A DNA stretch of 64,000 nt, from contig NZ_JASDDJ010000006.1 of assembly GCF_030407455.1 (NCBI RefSeq), positions 1-64,000 on the forward strand, read 5' to 3'. Under the pieces are notes generated by a model. It had not been told where the DNA came from and did no database searches. It saw only the letters and a list, made by a program, of their open reading frames with translations. Positions 9,131 through 17,369 of the stretch are shown in pieces. The translations under genes were made by a program, and so were the position numbers. How positions within the stretch are numbered: position 1 is the first letter of the stretch; each line of letters opens with the position of its first letter. The DNA is from Psychrobacter sp. 5A.1 (GTDB lineage: Bacteria; Pseudomonadota; Gammaproteobacteria; Pseudomonadales; Moraxellaceae).

Positions 9131-9151
9131 TAAAGCTTAGAAGTTTGATAT

Positions 9152-9191
9152 AAAAAAGACCTTACCGCGTGATGTGGTAAGGTCTTTTTTT
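9152..9191 (+). terminator. Terminator after the OmpV-like gene
   Basis: Stem GACCTTACC/GGTAAGGTC flanked by A-run and T-run. It works in either direction. Its stem closely resembles the terminator at 11198-11238, on the other side of the accessory cassette. Confidence 0.92.
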
Positions 9192-9210
9192 ATGACAACT
9201 TTAATTGTAA

Positions 9211-9227
9211 GGTGTGCCTAGCGCACC
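9211..9227. repeat. REP-like palindrome
   Basis: GGTGTGCCTAGCGCACC is a near-perfect palindrome around CTA. Related palindromes lie at 14510-14531 and 14660-14681. Confidence 0.6.
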
Positions 9228-9299
9228 GATAATATAGCTATTTCTTGAAACTGGTATGTGGGACGCAGCCTAATCTAGAAAATCCTTTTAAATATGTAG

Positions 9300-9974
9300 T
9301 TAAAGATTACTAACTTTGGATTTAGCATCTTTATCTTCTGCAGATTTCCTCGGACCTTCTGGAGTGAGTTGATACAAAGCGTCTAGTTCTTTTGGTTCTG
9401 AAATTCCTTTTTTTACTATGAAATTAAGGAGATCAAACATTTTGGAAGCTACCTGGTCAAAGTCTTCGTCTGTCATTGTTCCTGGATGAACAGCATTATT
9501 TCCTGTAATTCGTACCGTATCAGCTACTTTAACAACCATAGGAGGTAGAATATTTTTAGAAGCAAGACTACGAATATCAGTATTTATATTTTTACCATTT
9601 TCACCTAGATGCTTACATAGCTTCTGCAACGCTAGTCTAAGTAGAGCTGCTGAGCCACGAGGTGACTTTGAAAATATTTTTGCCGCTTCAATATAGTCGG
9701 CTTTTACATCACTGGGCATATCATCCTCAGGCAATGCCGCCAATCCATTATCTGGAAATAAAAGTATAGCTTCCGCAACGTTCTGTCCAGATGAACTTTG
9801 ACTATAACCATTTACCCTCCAAAGACTTTTTTCATTACAGTATGAACAAATTGACTCGTGGTATTTCGTAAGGTAACCTTGATTGACTAAATTAGCCCAA
9901 GTCATATGGGCATAAGTACCACATAAAGGACAATTAAACCCATTTTTATTAAATTCTGGTGTAGTAAATTTCAT
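9300..9974 (-). CDS. DUF4145 protein with N-terminal zinc ribbon
   Basis: The N-terminus carries two CxxC pairs (CPLCGTY at about 15 and CSYCNEK at about 43), a likely zinc ribbon. The rest matches DUF4145: SPRGSAALLRLALQKLCKHL, then a helix with KVADTVRITGNNAVHPGTM. DUF4145 is a HEPN-like helical domain often found in restriction or defence proteins. The frame opens at TTG 9983 but ATG 9974 is the better start. It is the last gene of a three-gene minus-strand set with 10062-10436 and 10483-11091. The DNA is more AT-rich than the flanking core genes, which fits recent acquisition. Confidence 0.8.
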   Translation of the reverse strand: MKFTTPEFNKNGFNCPLCGTYAHMTWANLVNQGYLTKYHESICSYCNEKSLWRVNGYSQSSSGQNVAEAILLFPDNGLAALPEDDMPSDVKADYIEAAKIFSKSPRGSAALLRLALQKLCKHLGENGKNINTDIRSLASKNILPPMVVKVADTVRITGNNAVHPGTMTDEDFDQVASKMFDLLNFIVKKGISEPKELDALYQLTPEGPRKSAEDKDAKSKVSNL

Positions 9975-10061
9975 TATTATCAATTCTTCTAATTGCAGGA
10001 AGCGCTAGGGGCACTAAAAAGTGTATTTCTTTTAAGATAAATATTTTAAAATCACTATACT

Positions 10062-10436
10062 TTAGTTATCCACTTCTAAAATATTTTCAACAGAATTTTT
10101 TTTAATCCAACGGTAGTGGTTTATTAGCCCACTTTTTTTAGTTTCGAATACTCTTTCATCTTCATTTATTACTGCTTTTAGTAGCCAACCTGCATCTATG
10201 CCAGCTGATTTTACAGAGTCTTCTTTATCTTTATGCTTTTTATATAGCTCAATTAAGGGCGTTCCTTGCCAATGGAAATTGTCACCACCCATCAAATCTC
10301 TTAATGAAAACCACTCATCTTTTCTATTCTTACACCAGCAATAAACTCCGCCTTGCAAGAAAGCTTTTATATTGTCTTTCTGCTCTCCGGTAATTTGGTA
10401 CACATTATGTATTCTATGACCTTCATCTACAAACAT
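10062..10436 (-). CDS. Hypothetical protein of the accessory cassette (124 aa)
   Basis: Unrecognised. It is a soluble, mixed-charge protein with several Trp (CWCKNRKDEWFSLRDLMGG, NFHWQGTPLIEL) and repeated Lys-rich helices (YKKHKDKEDSVK). AAGGA lies before the ATG at a good distance. The segment FSLRDLMGGDNFHWQGTPL might be a small helical DNA- or protein-binding motif, but no family is certain. It sits between the ribbon-helix-helix gene and the DUF4145 gene with gaps of 46 and about 80 bases, so one transcript is likely. Confidence 0.65.
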   Translation of the reverse strand: MFVDEGHRIHNVYQITGEQKDNIKAFLQGGVYCWCKNRKDEWFSLRDLMGGDNFHWQGTPLIELYKKHKDKEDSVKSAGIDAGWLLKAVINEDERVFETKKSGLINHYRWIKKNSVENILEVDN

Positions 10437-10482
10437 AACTCATCCTTAGTTTTTGGTTAAAAATATGAAGTCAATAAGTATC

Positions 10483-11091
10483 TTAGACAGCGATTTCATC
10501 TAAGATTTTTTGGCCATCAGGCATGCTGGATCTTGTCTGAAGAAAAACCACATTACGATCAAGAATTTTTTTAATTTTCGATGCTGATATTGGTGCTTCT
10601 AAGACCACGAAATCTATTAATTTTTGATAATGACATTGATTTGTTTCACCTTCATAGTCTTTTTCAAGTGTTTCTCCTGAACCTTTTCCATAAGCTACGA
10701 TACCTACGCCATTCTCGTACAGAAAAACGGTGTCATTTTTTTGGATTTTGTTTATTTCGAGTTTCCAATCACCGTAATACGCAGCCGCTATACCTTGGCC
10801 TAGCATCTCTTTTTGAGCATTTAAATCATGTCTTTTATTAGTGTTTAAGACATGAAAATTTGTAGATATTGAGTCTTTAATTTCGTTATTCTCAAGAACA
10901 CCTTCTGCAACCTTAATCCCTTCTTCTATCAAATCAAGCATGACATCCTGCTTTGAGATTGACAGATATTCTGCAAGATCTTCGATGGCTAATTGAAGTT
11001 CTTTTGGAATACGTACTGTAGTTGCAACAAATTCACTTTTAATTTTCTTTGCTTTCTGGGTCTCAATAATCTTACTTGTTATGTCTGACAT
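10483..11091 (-). CDS. Ribbon-helix-helix protein fused to a PUA/EVE-like domain
   Basis: Residues about 24-66 (TTVRIPKELQLAIEDLAEYL, then SISKQDVMLDLIEEGIKVAE) match a ribbon-helix-helix DNA-binding domain. The C-terminal half (about 90-200) contains GDWKLEINKIQKNDTVFLYE followed by NGVGIVAYGKGSGET, which resembles PUA/EVE-type beta barrels that bind modified bases or nucleic acid; that assignment is inference from strand pattern. GAGG precedes the ATG. Three copies of ATAAATCAAC lie immediately upstream (11108-11193), fitting autoregulation. It heads the three-gene cassette and is probably its regulator. Confidence 0.7.
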   Translation of the reverse strand: MSDITSKIIETQKAKKIKSEFVATTVRIPKELQLAIEDLAEYLSISKQDVMLDLIEEGIKVAEGVLENNEIKDSISTNFHVLNTNKRHDLNAQKEMLGQGIAAAYYGDWKLEINKIQKNDTVFLYENGVGIVAYGKGSGETLEKDYEGETNQCHYQKLIDFVVLEAPISASKIKKILDRNVVFLQTRSSMPDGQKILDEIAV

Positions 11092-11107
11092 ATTTATACA
11101 CCTCTGC

Positions 11108-11193
11108 GTTGATTTATAGATACTATATATTTAAATCCATAATAAATCAACATAGATTTATTAAAAAATCTAAAATAAATCAACATAGATTTA
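11108..11193 (-). promoter_or_regulatory. Repeated operator upstream of the RHH gene
   Basis: AATAAATCAACATAGATTTA occurs at 11141-11160 and again at 11174-11193, exactly 33 bases apart (about three helical turns). Each holds the inverted repeat TAAATC-N6-GATTTA. A third, inverted half-copy (GTTGATTTATAG) is at 11108-11119, next to the start codon. This is the layout expected for a cooperatively binding, self-repressing ribbon-helix-helix protein. Confidence 0.65.
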
Positions 11194-11197
11194 AATC

Positions 11198-11238
11198 AAA
11201 AAAAAGACCTTGCCACATAACATGACAAGGTCTTTTTT
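11198..11238. terminator. Terminator of the peroxiredoxin gene
   Basis: Stem AAAAAAGACCTTG/CAAGGTCTTTTTT. On the minus strand it follows the peroxiredoxin stop at 11261 by about 20 bases. Confidence 0.9.
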
Positions 11239-11260
11239 ATTTCTAACTTCTCAATAAAAT

Positions 11261-11788
11261 CTAAGCATTACTTTTTAAATACGCTAACATAGTGTCTGCA
11301 TCTGATACTTCAAATGGGTCTATTGGGCAGTTGTCGCCAAAATCAGCTTCCTTAAACACTTTTTTAACTTCTTTATTGTCGACTACCATCGAATAACGCC
11401 ATGAGCGCATACCAAATCCAACATTACTCTTATCAACAAGCATGCCCATTTTACGAGTGAACTCACCATTACCATCAGGAAGTAAGAAAACGTTTTCACG
11501 GTTTTGCTTTAGACCCCATTGGTACATGACGAACGCATCATTGACAGAAATGCAAACTACTTCATCTATACCTAATGCCTTAAACTCATTATAAAGCGCT
11601 TCATAACGAGGGAGATGGCTGGTCGAACAAGTTGGCGTAAAGGCACCTGGTAGAGAAAACACAACCACTTTTTTATTGGCAAATAACTCATCTGTGGTTA
11701 GATCATACCATGTGAACGGGTTGTCTCCTCCAATAGAGTCATCACGAACACGAGTTTTAAATGTCATATCAGGTACATGGGTAATCAT
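11261..11788 (-). CDS. Peroxiredoxin, Prx5-type
   Basis: A thiol peroxidase that reduces hydrogen peroxide and organic peroxides. The peroxidatic cysteine is Cys54 in [15 protein letters not shown], and the family motif continues with [26 protein letters not shown]. The 175-residue length and the [10 protein letters not shown] segment fit the Prx5/AhpE-like atypical group, which often uses glutaredoxin or glutathione as donor. There is no fused glutaredoxin domain. CGGAG precedes the ATG. It is monocistronic, with a terminator at 11198-11238. Confidence 0.92.
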   Translation of the reverse strand: MITHVPDMTFKTRVRDDSIGGDNPFTWYDLTTDELFANKKVVVFSLPGAFTPTCSTSHLPRYEALYNEFKALGIDEVVCISVNDAFVMYQWGLKQNRENVFLLPDGNGEFTRKMGMLVDKSNVGFGMRSWRYSMVVDNKEVKKVFKEADFGDNCPIDPFEVSDADTMLAYLKSNA

Positions 11789-11950
11789 TGTTTACTCCGA
11801 GTTAGGTTATTGTCTTTTTTATTTCTAAATTCTCAGTGTCACAAATATGACGCTGCTACCAGAAATACGAGTGCAAAGGGTACTTAGCGTACATTGAGCA
11901 AGTCTGATGCTGTAGCAGGTCACTACTTGATCTACTGCTTGGTCTGCTGC

Positions 11951-13354
11951 TTACTTAGGATTCACCATATCAGCAGGAATAACCCACTCATCAAACTGAG
12001 CTTCAGTTAATAGCTCTAGCTCAACCGCAACTTGCTTCAACGTTTTGTTTTCTTTATAAGCAGTTTTAGCGATTTTCGCTGCATTCTCATAACCTACATG
12101 ACGGTTCAATGCAGTCACTAGCATCAATGAGTTGTGCAAGAAGTCATCGATTTTGTCTTTTACTGGCTCGATACCAACGGCACAGTTTTCATTGAAGCTG
12201 TTGCAGCCATCACCCAATAGTTTGATAGATTGCAATAAGTTAAACGCGATAACTGGCTTATACACGTTTAGTTCAAAGTTACCTGATGCGCCAGCCATGC
12301 TGATCGTTACATCGTTACCCATGACTTGAGCGACAACCATCGTCAGTGCTTCTGACTGAGTTGGGTTAACTTTACCCGGCATGATAGAAGAGCCTGGCTC
12401 ATTTTCAGGAATCGTCAATTCGCCTAGACCACAACGAGGACCTGATGCCAACCAACGTACATCGTTAGCGATTTTGTTTAAGCTAGCTGCTAGCGTTTTT
12501 AGTGCGCCTGAGGCAAATACTTCTGCATCACGAGCCGCTAGTGCTTCGAATTTGTTTGGTGATGTTACGAATGGCAAGCCAGTCAAAGTCGCTAATTGCT
12601 CAGCAGCGGTCACTGCATAATCAGGATGAGCGTTTAGACCCGTACCAACTGCAGTACCACCTAGTGGCAATTCATATAGGCCTTGCAACGCATTATCAAT
12701 ACGTACCAATGAGTGATCAAGTTGGCTGACATAGCCGCTGAACTCTTGACCTAACGTTAATGGAGTAGCGTCTTGTAAATGCGTACGACCAATTTTTACG
12801 ATGCTATCGAATTCTTTGGCTTTTGCAGCTAGCGTATCGCGTAGTGCTTTTACCGCAGGGATTAATAAGCTATTGATTTGACGAGCAGCAGCCACACGAA
12901 TCGCTGTTGGGAAGCTGTCGTTGGTAGACTGTGCATGGTTTACATGGTCATTTGGGTGAATTGGCGTGTAGCTGCCGCGCTCAGAACCAGCGATTTCATT
13001 AGCACGATTAGCCAATACTTCGTTCATGTTCATGTTTGACTGTGTGCCAGAACCCGTCTGCCATACAACCAATGGGAACTGATCCGTTAGACCACCATTG
13101 ATGATTTCGTCAGCAGCTTGCACGATTAAATCGCGCTTGTCATCTTCGATACGCTCAAGGCTAGCGTTGGTGATTGCAGCGGCTTTTTTGACCAGTGCCA
13201 TTGCTTCAATCATCGGACGCGGCAAAGTTTCACCACCGATTTTAAAGTTCTCACGGCTACGCTGAGTTTGCGCACCCCAATAAGCGTCAGCTGGAACTTC
13301 CACGTTGCCCATGGTGTCTTTTTCGGTACGAGTTGCCTGATTCTGTGTCGACAT
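11951..13354 (-). CDS. fumC: Class II fumarate hydratase
   Basis: FumC interconverts fumarate and L-malate in the TCA cycle; the class II enzyme has no iron-sulfur cluster and is oxygen-stable. All conserved blocks are visible: [19 protein letters not shown] (about 100-118), the [19 protein letters not shown] block, [20 protein letters not shown] and the superfamily signature [15 protein letters not shown] (about 322). At 467 residues it is full length. GAGGG lies 6 bases before the ATG. It stands alone. Confidence 0.97.
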   Translation of the reverse strand: MSTQNQATRTEKDTMGNVEVPADAYWGAQTQRSRENFKIGGETLPRPMIEAMALVKKAAAITNASLERIEDDKRDLIVQAADEIINGGLTDQFPLVVWQTGSGTQSNMNMNEVLANRANEIAGSERGSYTPIHPNDHVNHAQSTNDSFPTAIRVAAARQINSLLIPAVKALRDTLAAKAKEFDSIVKIGRTHLQDATPLTLGQEFSGYVSQLDHSLVRIDNALQGLYELPLGGTAVGTGLNAHPDYAVTAAEQLATLTGLPFVTSPNKFEALAARDAEVFASGALKTLAASLNKIANDVRWLASGPRCGLGELTIPENEPGSSIMPGKVNPTQSEALTMVVAQVMGNDVTISMAGASGNFELNVYKPVIAFNLLQSIKLLGDGCNSFNENCAVGIEPVKDKIDDFLHNSLMLVTALNRHVGYENAAKIAKTAYKENKTLKQVAVELELLTEAQFDEWVIPADMVNPK

Positions 13355-13462
13355 AACTACCCTCTTTGATGGTTTGTTGTTTTATGACTGCTTCGTAAAA
13401 AGTGCAACAGCTGCTGCACATAAAGGAGAATACGATGTAAAGTGGCGTTATGATAGCATGAC

Positions 13463-13489
13463 TAGGGCGTGTTGAATATTCACAAATGG
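13463..13489. repeat. Isolated repeat terminus
   Basis: TAGGGCGTGTTGAATATTCA looks like a blend of the family 1 (TAGGGCGTGT) and family 2 (TGTTGAACATTCA) terminal repeats. The other end is not found nearby. Confidence 0.5.
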
Positions 13490-13566
13490 CCTTGAGCGAT
13501 GCCTAAAAGCGAATGCCTAAAAACACCTGTCACCATCAATCTAATACTTCATTGGATGGGATACCT

Positions 13567-14247
13567 ATGCACCCTAAATCAATACACCCTGAGCCACACA
13601 ATCTTGACTCAAAAAGCCTCGAATCATCTAGGTCAACACCCAGCAACCCGCCCAGACGACTATTTACTCGCCAGCGTCGCCAGTTAAGTGACGGCGCGCG
13701 TAGGAATTTAGGGCAAGCTGCCAGTTTACAGCTAGCTAAATTACAGCAGCGATTACCAGCACATGCGCGTATTGGCTTATATTACGATGGCTTTGGTGAG
13801 CTACCCACTCAGCCAATATTAGACTGGTGTCAACGCTTAGGCTATTTACCTTATTTACCAGTCGTCGGCTCACTTGGTCATACTAGCGATGGCAGTGATG
13901 ATAAACATCTACGCTTCGTACCCATTTATCATTCGAAGCTACTCAACATACCGACGCGTATCCATCGGTTAGGTATGAAGCAAAACCATCATCGCCGTCT
14001 ACTTTGGGCGCGCGAATTGGATGTCATTATCTGCCCACTGGTGGCGGTCGACATAAACGGCAACCGTATGGGTATGGGTGGCGGGTTTTATGATACAACG
14101 CTTGGAAAAATCTATCGGTCAGGGGCCAAGAAACCATTAAAAATTGGCTGGTGTTATGATTTCCAAGTGGTTGAGCAATTAGCGCGGCAGCCTTGGGATG
14201 TGCCATTAGATGGCTTAATTACGCCAAGCGGCATAAGGTGGTTTTGA
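13567..14247 (+). CDS. 5-formyltetrahydrofolate cyclo-ligase family protein
   Basis: The enzyme converts 5-formyl-THF to 5,10-methenyl-THF using ATP. The C-terminal signature is intact: LDVIICPLVAVDINGNRMGM, GGGFYDTTL, then PWDVPLDGLITPSG. The conserved Arg/Lys-rich N-terminal part RRQLSDGARRNLGQAASLQL is present. The frame is open from 13513, but ATG 13567 has GGATGGGAT upstream and avoids an unusual N-terminal tail. The stop overlaps the start of the next gene (TGATG), so the two are translationally coupled. In many bacteria this gene neighbours zapA and 6S RNA; neither is seen here. Confidence 0.88.
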   Translation: MHPKSIHPEPHNLDSKSLESSRSTPSNPPRRLFTRQRRQLSDGARRNLGQAASLQLAKLQQRLPAHARIGLYYDGFGELPTQPILDWCQRLGYLPYLPVVGSLGHTSDGSDDKHLRFVPIYHSKLLNIPTRIHRLGMKQNHHRRLLWARELDVIICPLVAVDINGNRMGMGGGFYDTTLGKIYRSGAKKPLKIGWCYDFQVVEQLARQPWDVPLDGLITPSGIRWF

Positions 14248-14504
14248 TGAAAGACGATAAACAATTTGAAAAAGACTCTAGCGCTGCTGATTCCAGTGCA
14301 GACAGTGTGGATGAGTATTTGCAAACGTTAGGTAGCGAGGATGCTAGAGAGCTACGTTACTACAGTCAAGAACAGCCTTTTAGCTCTGATGAGATGACAA
14401 GGCTAGTCAATGAAGAGCGTCTAAATAAACTGCTAGCGCAAAGTGATGCGTTTTTGAGTAGTTTAAGCGGTGAGATTAGAGATTTTGATGAAGATGGCCT
14501 CTGA
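14247..14504 (+). CDS. Small acidic protein coupled to the cyclo-ligase gene (85 aa)
   Basis: Unrecognised. It starts MKDDKQFEKDSSAADSSADS and ends LSGEIRDFDEDGL. The ATG overlaps the upstream stop by one base. The C-terminal half (EERLNKLLAQSDAFLSSLSG) is a likely amphipathic helix. A related but frameshifted copy of this 3' half is found 1.3 kb downstream (15803-15922), which marks an insertion or recombination event here. Confidence 0.7.
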   Translation: MKDDKQFEKDSSAADSSADSVDEYLQTLGSEDARELRYYSQEQPFSSDEMTRLVNEERLNKLLAQSDAFLSSLSGEIRDFDEDGL

Positions 14505-14509
14505 TTTGA

Positions 14510-14681
14510 GTAGGGTGCGCCTAGCGCACTAAAAAACAGATTGATGATAGTTCTTATAGTCGATTCAATTTAAAAGTAGTACAAGGCAACCGAGTGCAGA
14601 TGTATATGTGATACTTCAAGCGAGGTTAACGCTGTAATTCTTTTATAGAGGATTGACTATAGTGCGCTCGGTGCACCCTAC
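14510..14681. repeat. Palindrome-bounded composite repeat
   Basis: GTAGGGTGCGCCTAGCGCAC at the left is repeated in inverted form at the right (GTGCGCTCGGTGCACCCTAC). The left arm is itself a hairpin around CTA. The family 3 element (14555-14661) lies between the arms. Confidence 0.7.
14555..14661. mobile_element. Family 3 short repeat (107 bp)
   Basis: Begins TATAGTCGATTCAATTTAAA and ends GATTGACTATA, giving short imperfect terminal inverted repeats. A second copy of the same length is at 48761-48867, upstream of hutH, and a strongly diverged one starts at 58749. No coding capacity. Confidence 0.8.
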
Positions 14682-14770
14682 AAAACTTATATACCAACCA
14701 CATATATTCCTTTACTTCCGACATCAGCATAGCTCACTTTTTTAAATTTAATTAACATAGGTATCGTACC

Positions 14771-15774
14771 TTGATTCCCTCAATAACTCATTCTAATAAG
14801 AAAACCATAACGATTGTGATTATGCTTATAGTAATCATCGCGCTATCACCTGCCTTTTTTTAAGCAAGTTTCAAGTGTTTTGGTCACCCTTTCAAATCCT
14901 AAGCCATGACGATATTAATAAAAACCAACAAGGCATTTGCTTAGCGGAAGATAGACAACTTGATGAAAAAGAACTGTTTGTTCGCGCTATGCAAGGCTAT
15001 TGGGACAAACGCACACACAGCGTAGCAAGAGATATTAATTATGAAGGTGACGTTATCATGCGGTGTCAGAAACAATCCCTATGTGAATATTGGAAGATAC
15101 CTGAACCCCTGCTGTTAGGAGAGTATACAAAAGCCATTTTAGATCGACCAGATACTATCGATTTCAAAGCCCTGATGACGGACTATTTTCAGGCCGCACT
15201 CTTTGAGCAAGACAGTATAGCGAACCTGTCTCAATACAACAACGGTCTGCTTCCTTATTCTATATTAGCCGCAGAACAGGGTAGCTACAGTTTGATTCCC
15301 AGTGATTGTTGTCAATTATTGACCGATAAACAATACAGTCAGGTGTTTATCAAACAAGACCCTGAAGCAAACACCGAACACCAACAACGCGGCAATGGTC
15401 ATTACTTTATTAAAGTAAAAGAAGTACTTTTGTCCGATCCTAAAACAGATGGACCGATGGTGGACAAACCGTATCATTTAAGACCGCGTTCTATACATTA
15501 TACAATATCCGCAATTTCCAATTGCGGTGAGTTCTATGAGGAATATTATGAAAGCATACTTGATTTTGATTATGTCGATTTATCTTTTAAAGATCGCGTG
15601 CTTGAAGGAGGTCGTCCTGCTGGCAATTCACTGTATTGGTATGATGATAAATATATCAAAGGAGAGGAATTTGACTCCACCACAGACTATGACGAGTATT
15701 TAAAAATACGACAAGTCATAGACGAAAAAGCAAGGCAGTATTTAATAAAAAACAGTCAATTAAATAAACCATAG
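14771..15774 (+). pseudogene. Unknown exported protein gene with a T-tract frameshift
   Basis: The main frame (GTG 14875 to 15774, 299 aa) starts abruptly with no signal sequence and a poor start. Upstream, a second frame from TTG 14771 encodes a membrane/signal segment (KKTITIVIMLIVIIALSPAF) and stops just after a run of seven T at 14855-14861. One more T would join the two frames into a single protein continuing LSKFQVFWSPFQILSHDD. The body is a soluble acidic protein with Tyr-rich patches (EFYEEYYESILDFDYVDLSF); no family is recognised. It may be a pseudogene, a phase-variable gene, or carry a sequencing error in the homopolymer. Confidence 0.6.
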
Positions 15775-15802
15775 GAAAGCGATTATGAGTACTTTTAATT
15801 TA

Positions 15803-15922
15803 AGCTTTTAGCGCCGATGAGTAACGGCAGTGATTAACGAGAGACGCCTAAATAAACTGCTGGCCCAAAGCGATGAGTTTTTGAGTAGTTTAAGCGGTGA
15901 GTTGAGAGATTTTGATGATTAG
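15803..15922 (+). pseudogene. Duplicated 3' fragment of the small gene at 14247-14504
   Basis: From about 15803 the DNA aligns with the last 120 bases of 14247-14504. The in-frame part reads VINERRLNKLLAQSDEFLSS and ends RDFDD-stop at 15922. A one-base deletion near 15822 breaks the frame and no start or upstream half is present. Most differences from the intact copy are synonymous, so it diverged under selection before being truncated. Confidence 0.75.
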
Positions 15923-15931
15923 GTATGACAT

Positions 15932-16378
15932 ATGAGCACACAAAAAATGTCTATAAAGACATTCGCTAGCTACTTTCGAAACAAACCACCACGATTCTTT
16001 TTCGCTATTTTGTGGGTTGTATTTGTCTACCAGATTATTATGTCGGGTTTTGAACTAAATCCTTATGAGCTACAGGTGCTTGATGCTAGTGTGCCACTTT
16101 CTTATCCTATAGAAATAGTTGTCATATTGGTAGTCTCAATGCTTCTTCATTTAAGCTTTCTCGTTACTATTGATATATATATGCGTAGCCAGTCGAAGTT
16201 TTTTACCATGCTGTTTATGACCACATTATTTTTATTTTTCTTCGATATAATAAGCCTGCATACACCACCCTTGAGTTGGATCATTATATGGAGTTTCTTG
16301 TCATTTCTACTGTTTTTGGTTATTTGCTTTTGTCAGGCTTGCTCATTCTTTTTAAGTTGTGTATTCCGTAGAACCTAG
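15932..16378 (+). CDS. Hypothetical membrane protein (148 aa)
   Basis: Unrecognised. Four hydrophobic helices can be seen at about 22-41, 58-80, 88-106 and 111-135, with a basic N-terminus (FASYFRNKPPRF). This suggests a small inner-membrane protein with the N-terminus inside. It starts 9 bases after the pseudogene fragment 15803-15922. No ribosome-binding site stands out. No motif gives a function. Confidence 0.6.
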   Translation: MSTQKMSIKTFASYFRNKPPRFFFAILWVVFVYQIIMSGFELNPYELQVLDASVPLSYPIEIVVILVVSMLLHLSFLVTIDIYMRSQSKFFTMLFMTTLFLFFFDIISLHTPPLSWIIIWSFLSFLLFLVICFCQACSFFLSCVFRRT

Positions 16379-16609
16379 TAATGAAGATAGGAAATTTCAT
16401 ACCTAATTAAAAATACAAGTTGTCCTACAACATCACAATCCAACCAGACATCGATAAGGAAATACCGTAACGGATAAATACTTATTTTTATATCAAACTA
16501 TTGTTTATAAATTACCTATAAACTATAATTGTTGGAAATAATTATCATTACCGAATAGGTATTCTAGTGTCTGGTTACTTTGCAAATAAATTTATATCGC
16601 CATACTTAC

Positions 16610-16783
16610 TAGGGCGTGTCATCATTTTAAAAATGGTGATAAAAATGAGATAAATTGCCGTCAAACAAGGAAAATAGTGCAGATAATATCGAGATATTGA
16701 CCAACTATTTGACGATGTTTGGCAAAATTTAGCTGTTTTTAGCCCATTTAGAGGACACTCGTTTGAATTGAGGACACGCCCTA
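16610..16783. mobile_element. Family 1 MITE-like repeat, full copy (174 bp)
   Basis: Intact copy bounded by TA. Its right end TTGAGGACACGCCCTA is followed directly by the ATG at 16784, placing the GAGGA of the terminal repeat about 9 bases before that start codon. Confidence 0.9.
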
Positions 16784-17221
16784 ATGTTCTTACTATTTTT
16801 TTGGGTAGCTCTATTACTATTTGGTGTCTACTTTTGGGAATATGATGGAACTAGCAGCTTAGTAGGGTTCGTTTATTATGTCTCTTTCATGGTTTCAATG
16901 ATTATCGTTACTTATAGAGAAGTACAACAAGCGAAAAAGCGTATCTACGATAAAAAATTACTATTAGTCACCCGCTCATCGTTTCAGATAGAGAATAATA
17001 GCTCGCTACTAGCTTCTGATAAGAAATTCTTAAAGTTATCGAATTTTACTTTTTGGGCTATATCAATGCTCTTAATTCCGTCAGCCATCTTATTCGCTTA
17101 TAATATGGTTAATGGTATAGAAGAATACGATGGTTTCCTTTTTCTCGTTTTTGGGCTATTTCTTATGAGCTATATCTTTAAAGATATACAACTAACCAGA
17201 CAACGAATACTCAGTACATAG
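16784..17221 (+). CDS. Hypothetical membrane protein, 5' end at a MITE
   Basis: Unrecognised 145-residue protein with hydrophobic helices at about 1-17, 24-42, 89-108 and 116-132. The start codon abuts the repeat at 16610-16783 and an in-frame TGA lies inside the repeat, so the ATG is the first usable start. The protein begins inside a hydrophobic helix (MFLLFFWVALLLFGVYF), so the native 5' end may have been lost. The repeat could now supply both ribosome-binding site and leader. A terminator follows at 17269-17308. Confidence 0.55.
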   Translation: MFLLFFWVALLLFGVYFWEYDGTSSLVGFVYYVSFMVSMIIVTYREVQQAKKRIYDKKLLLVTRSSFQIENNSSLLASDKKFLKLSNFTFWAISMLLIPSAILFAYNMVNGIEEYDGFLFLVFGLFLMSYIFKDIQLTRQRILST

Positions 17222-17268
17222 TCCAAAACACCATTTAAACGTTTAAAAACAAGTCGTCTTATCAAAAT

Positions 17269-17308
17269 AAAAAAACTCTCTGATATAAAAATATCAGAGA
17301 GTTTTTTT
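17269..17308. terminator. Bidirectional terminator
   Basis: Perfect stem ACTCTCTGATAT/ATATCAGAGAGT with a four-A loop and flanking A and T runs. It separates the convergent genes 16784-17221 and 17370-18731. Confidence 0.93.
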
Positions 17309-17369
17309 CGTTTTGATCTGTCATATCTACTTGAAACGATATGATTTGTAAACAATCTCAATAATTGTA

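Noticed and set aside
12132-12729. Plus-strand frames inside fumC
   Set aside because: Shadows of a well-supported essential gene on the other strand, without recognisable products.
14193-14246. Longer start for the small gene 14247-14504, within the cyclo-ligase gene
   Set aside because: It would overlap the upstream gene by over 50 bases; the ATG overlapping the stop codon is a standard coupling arrangement.
16534-16552. Fur-like sequence GGAAATAATTATCATTACC upstream of the MITE at 16610
   Set aside because: Only part of the consensus matches and a 174-bp element separates it from the nearest gene. The region is AT-rich, so a chance match is likely.
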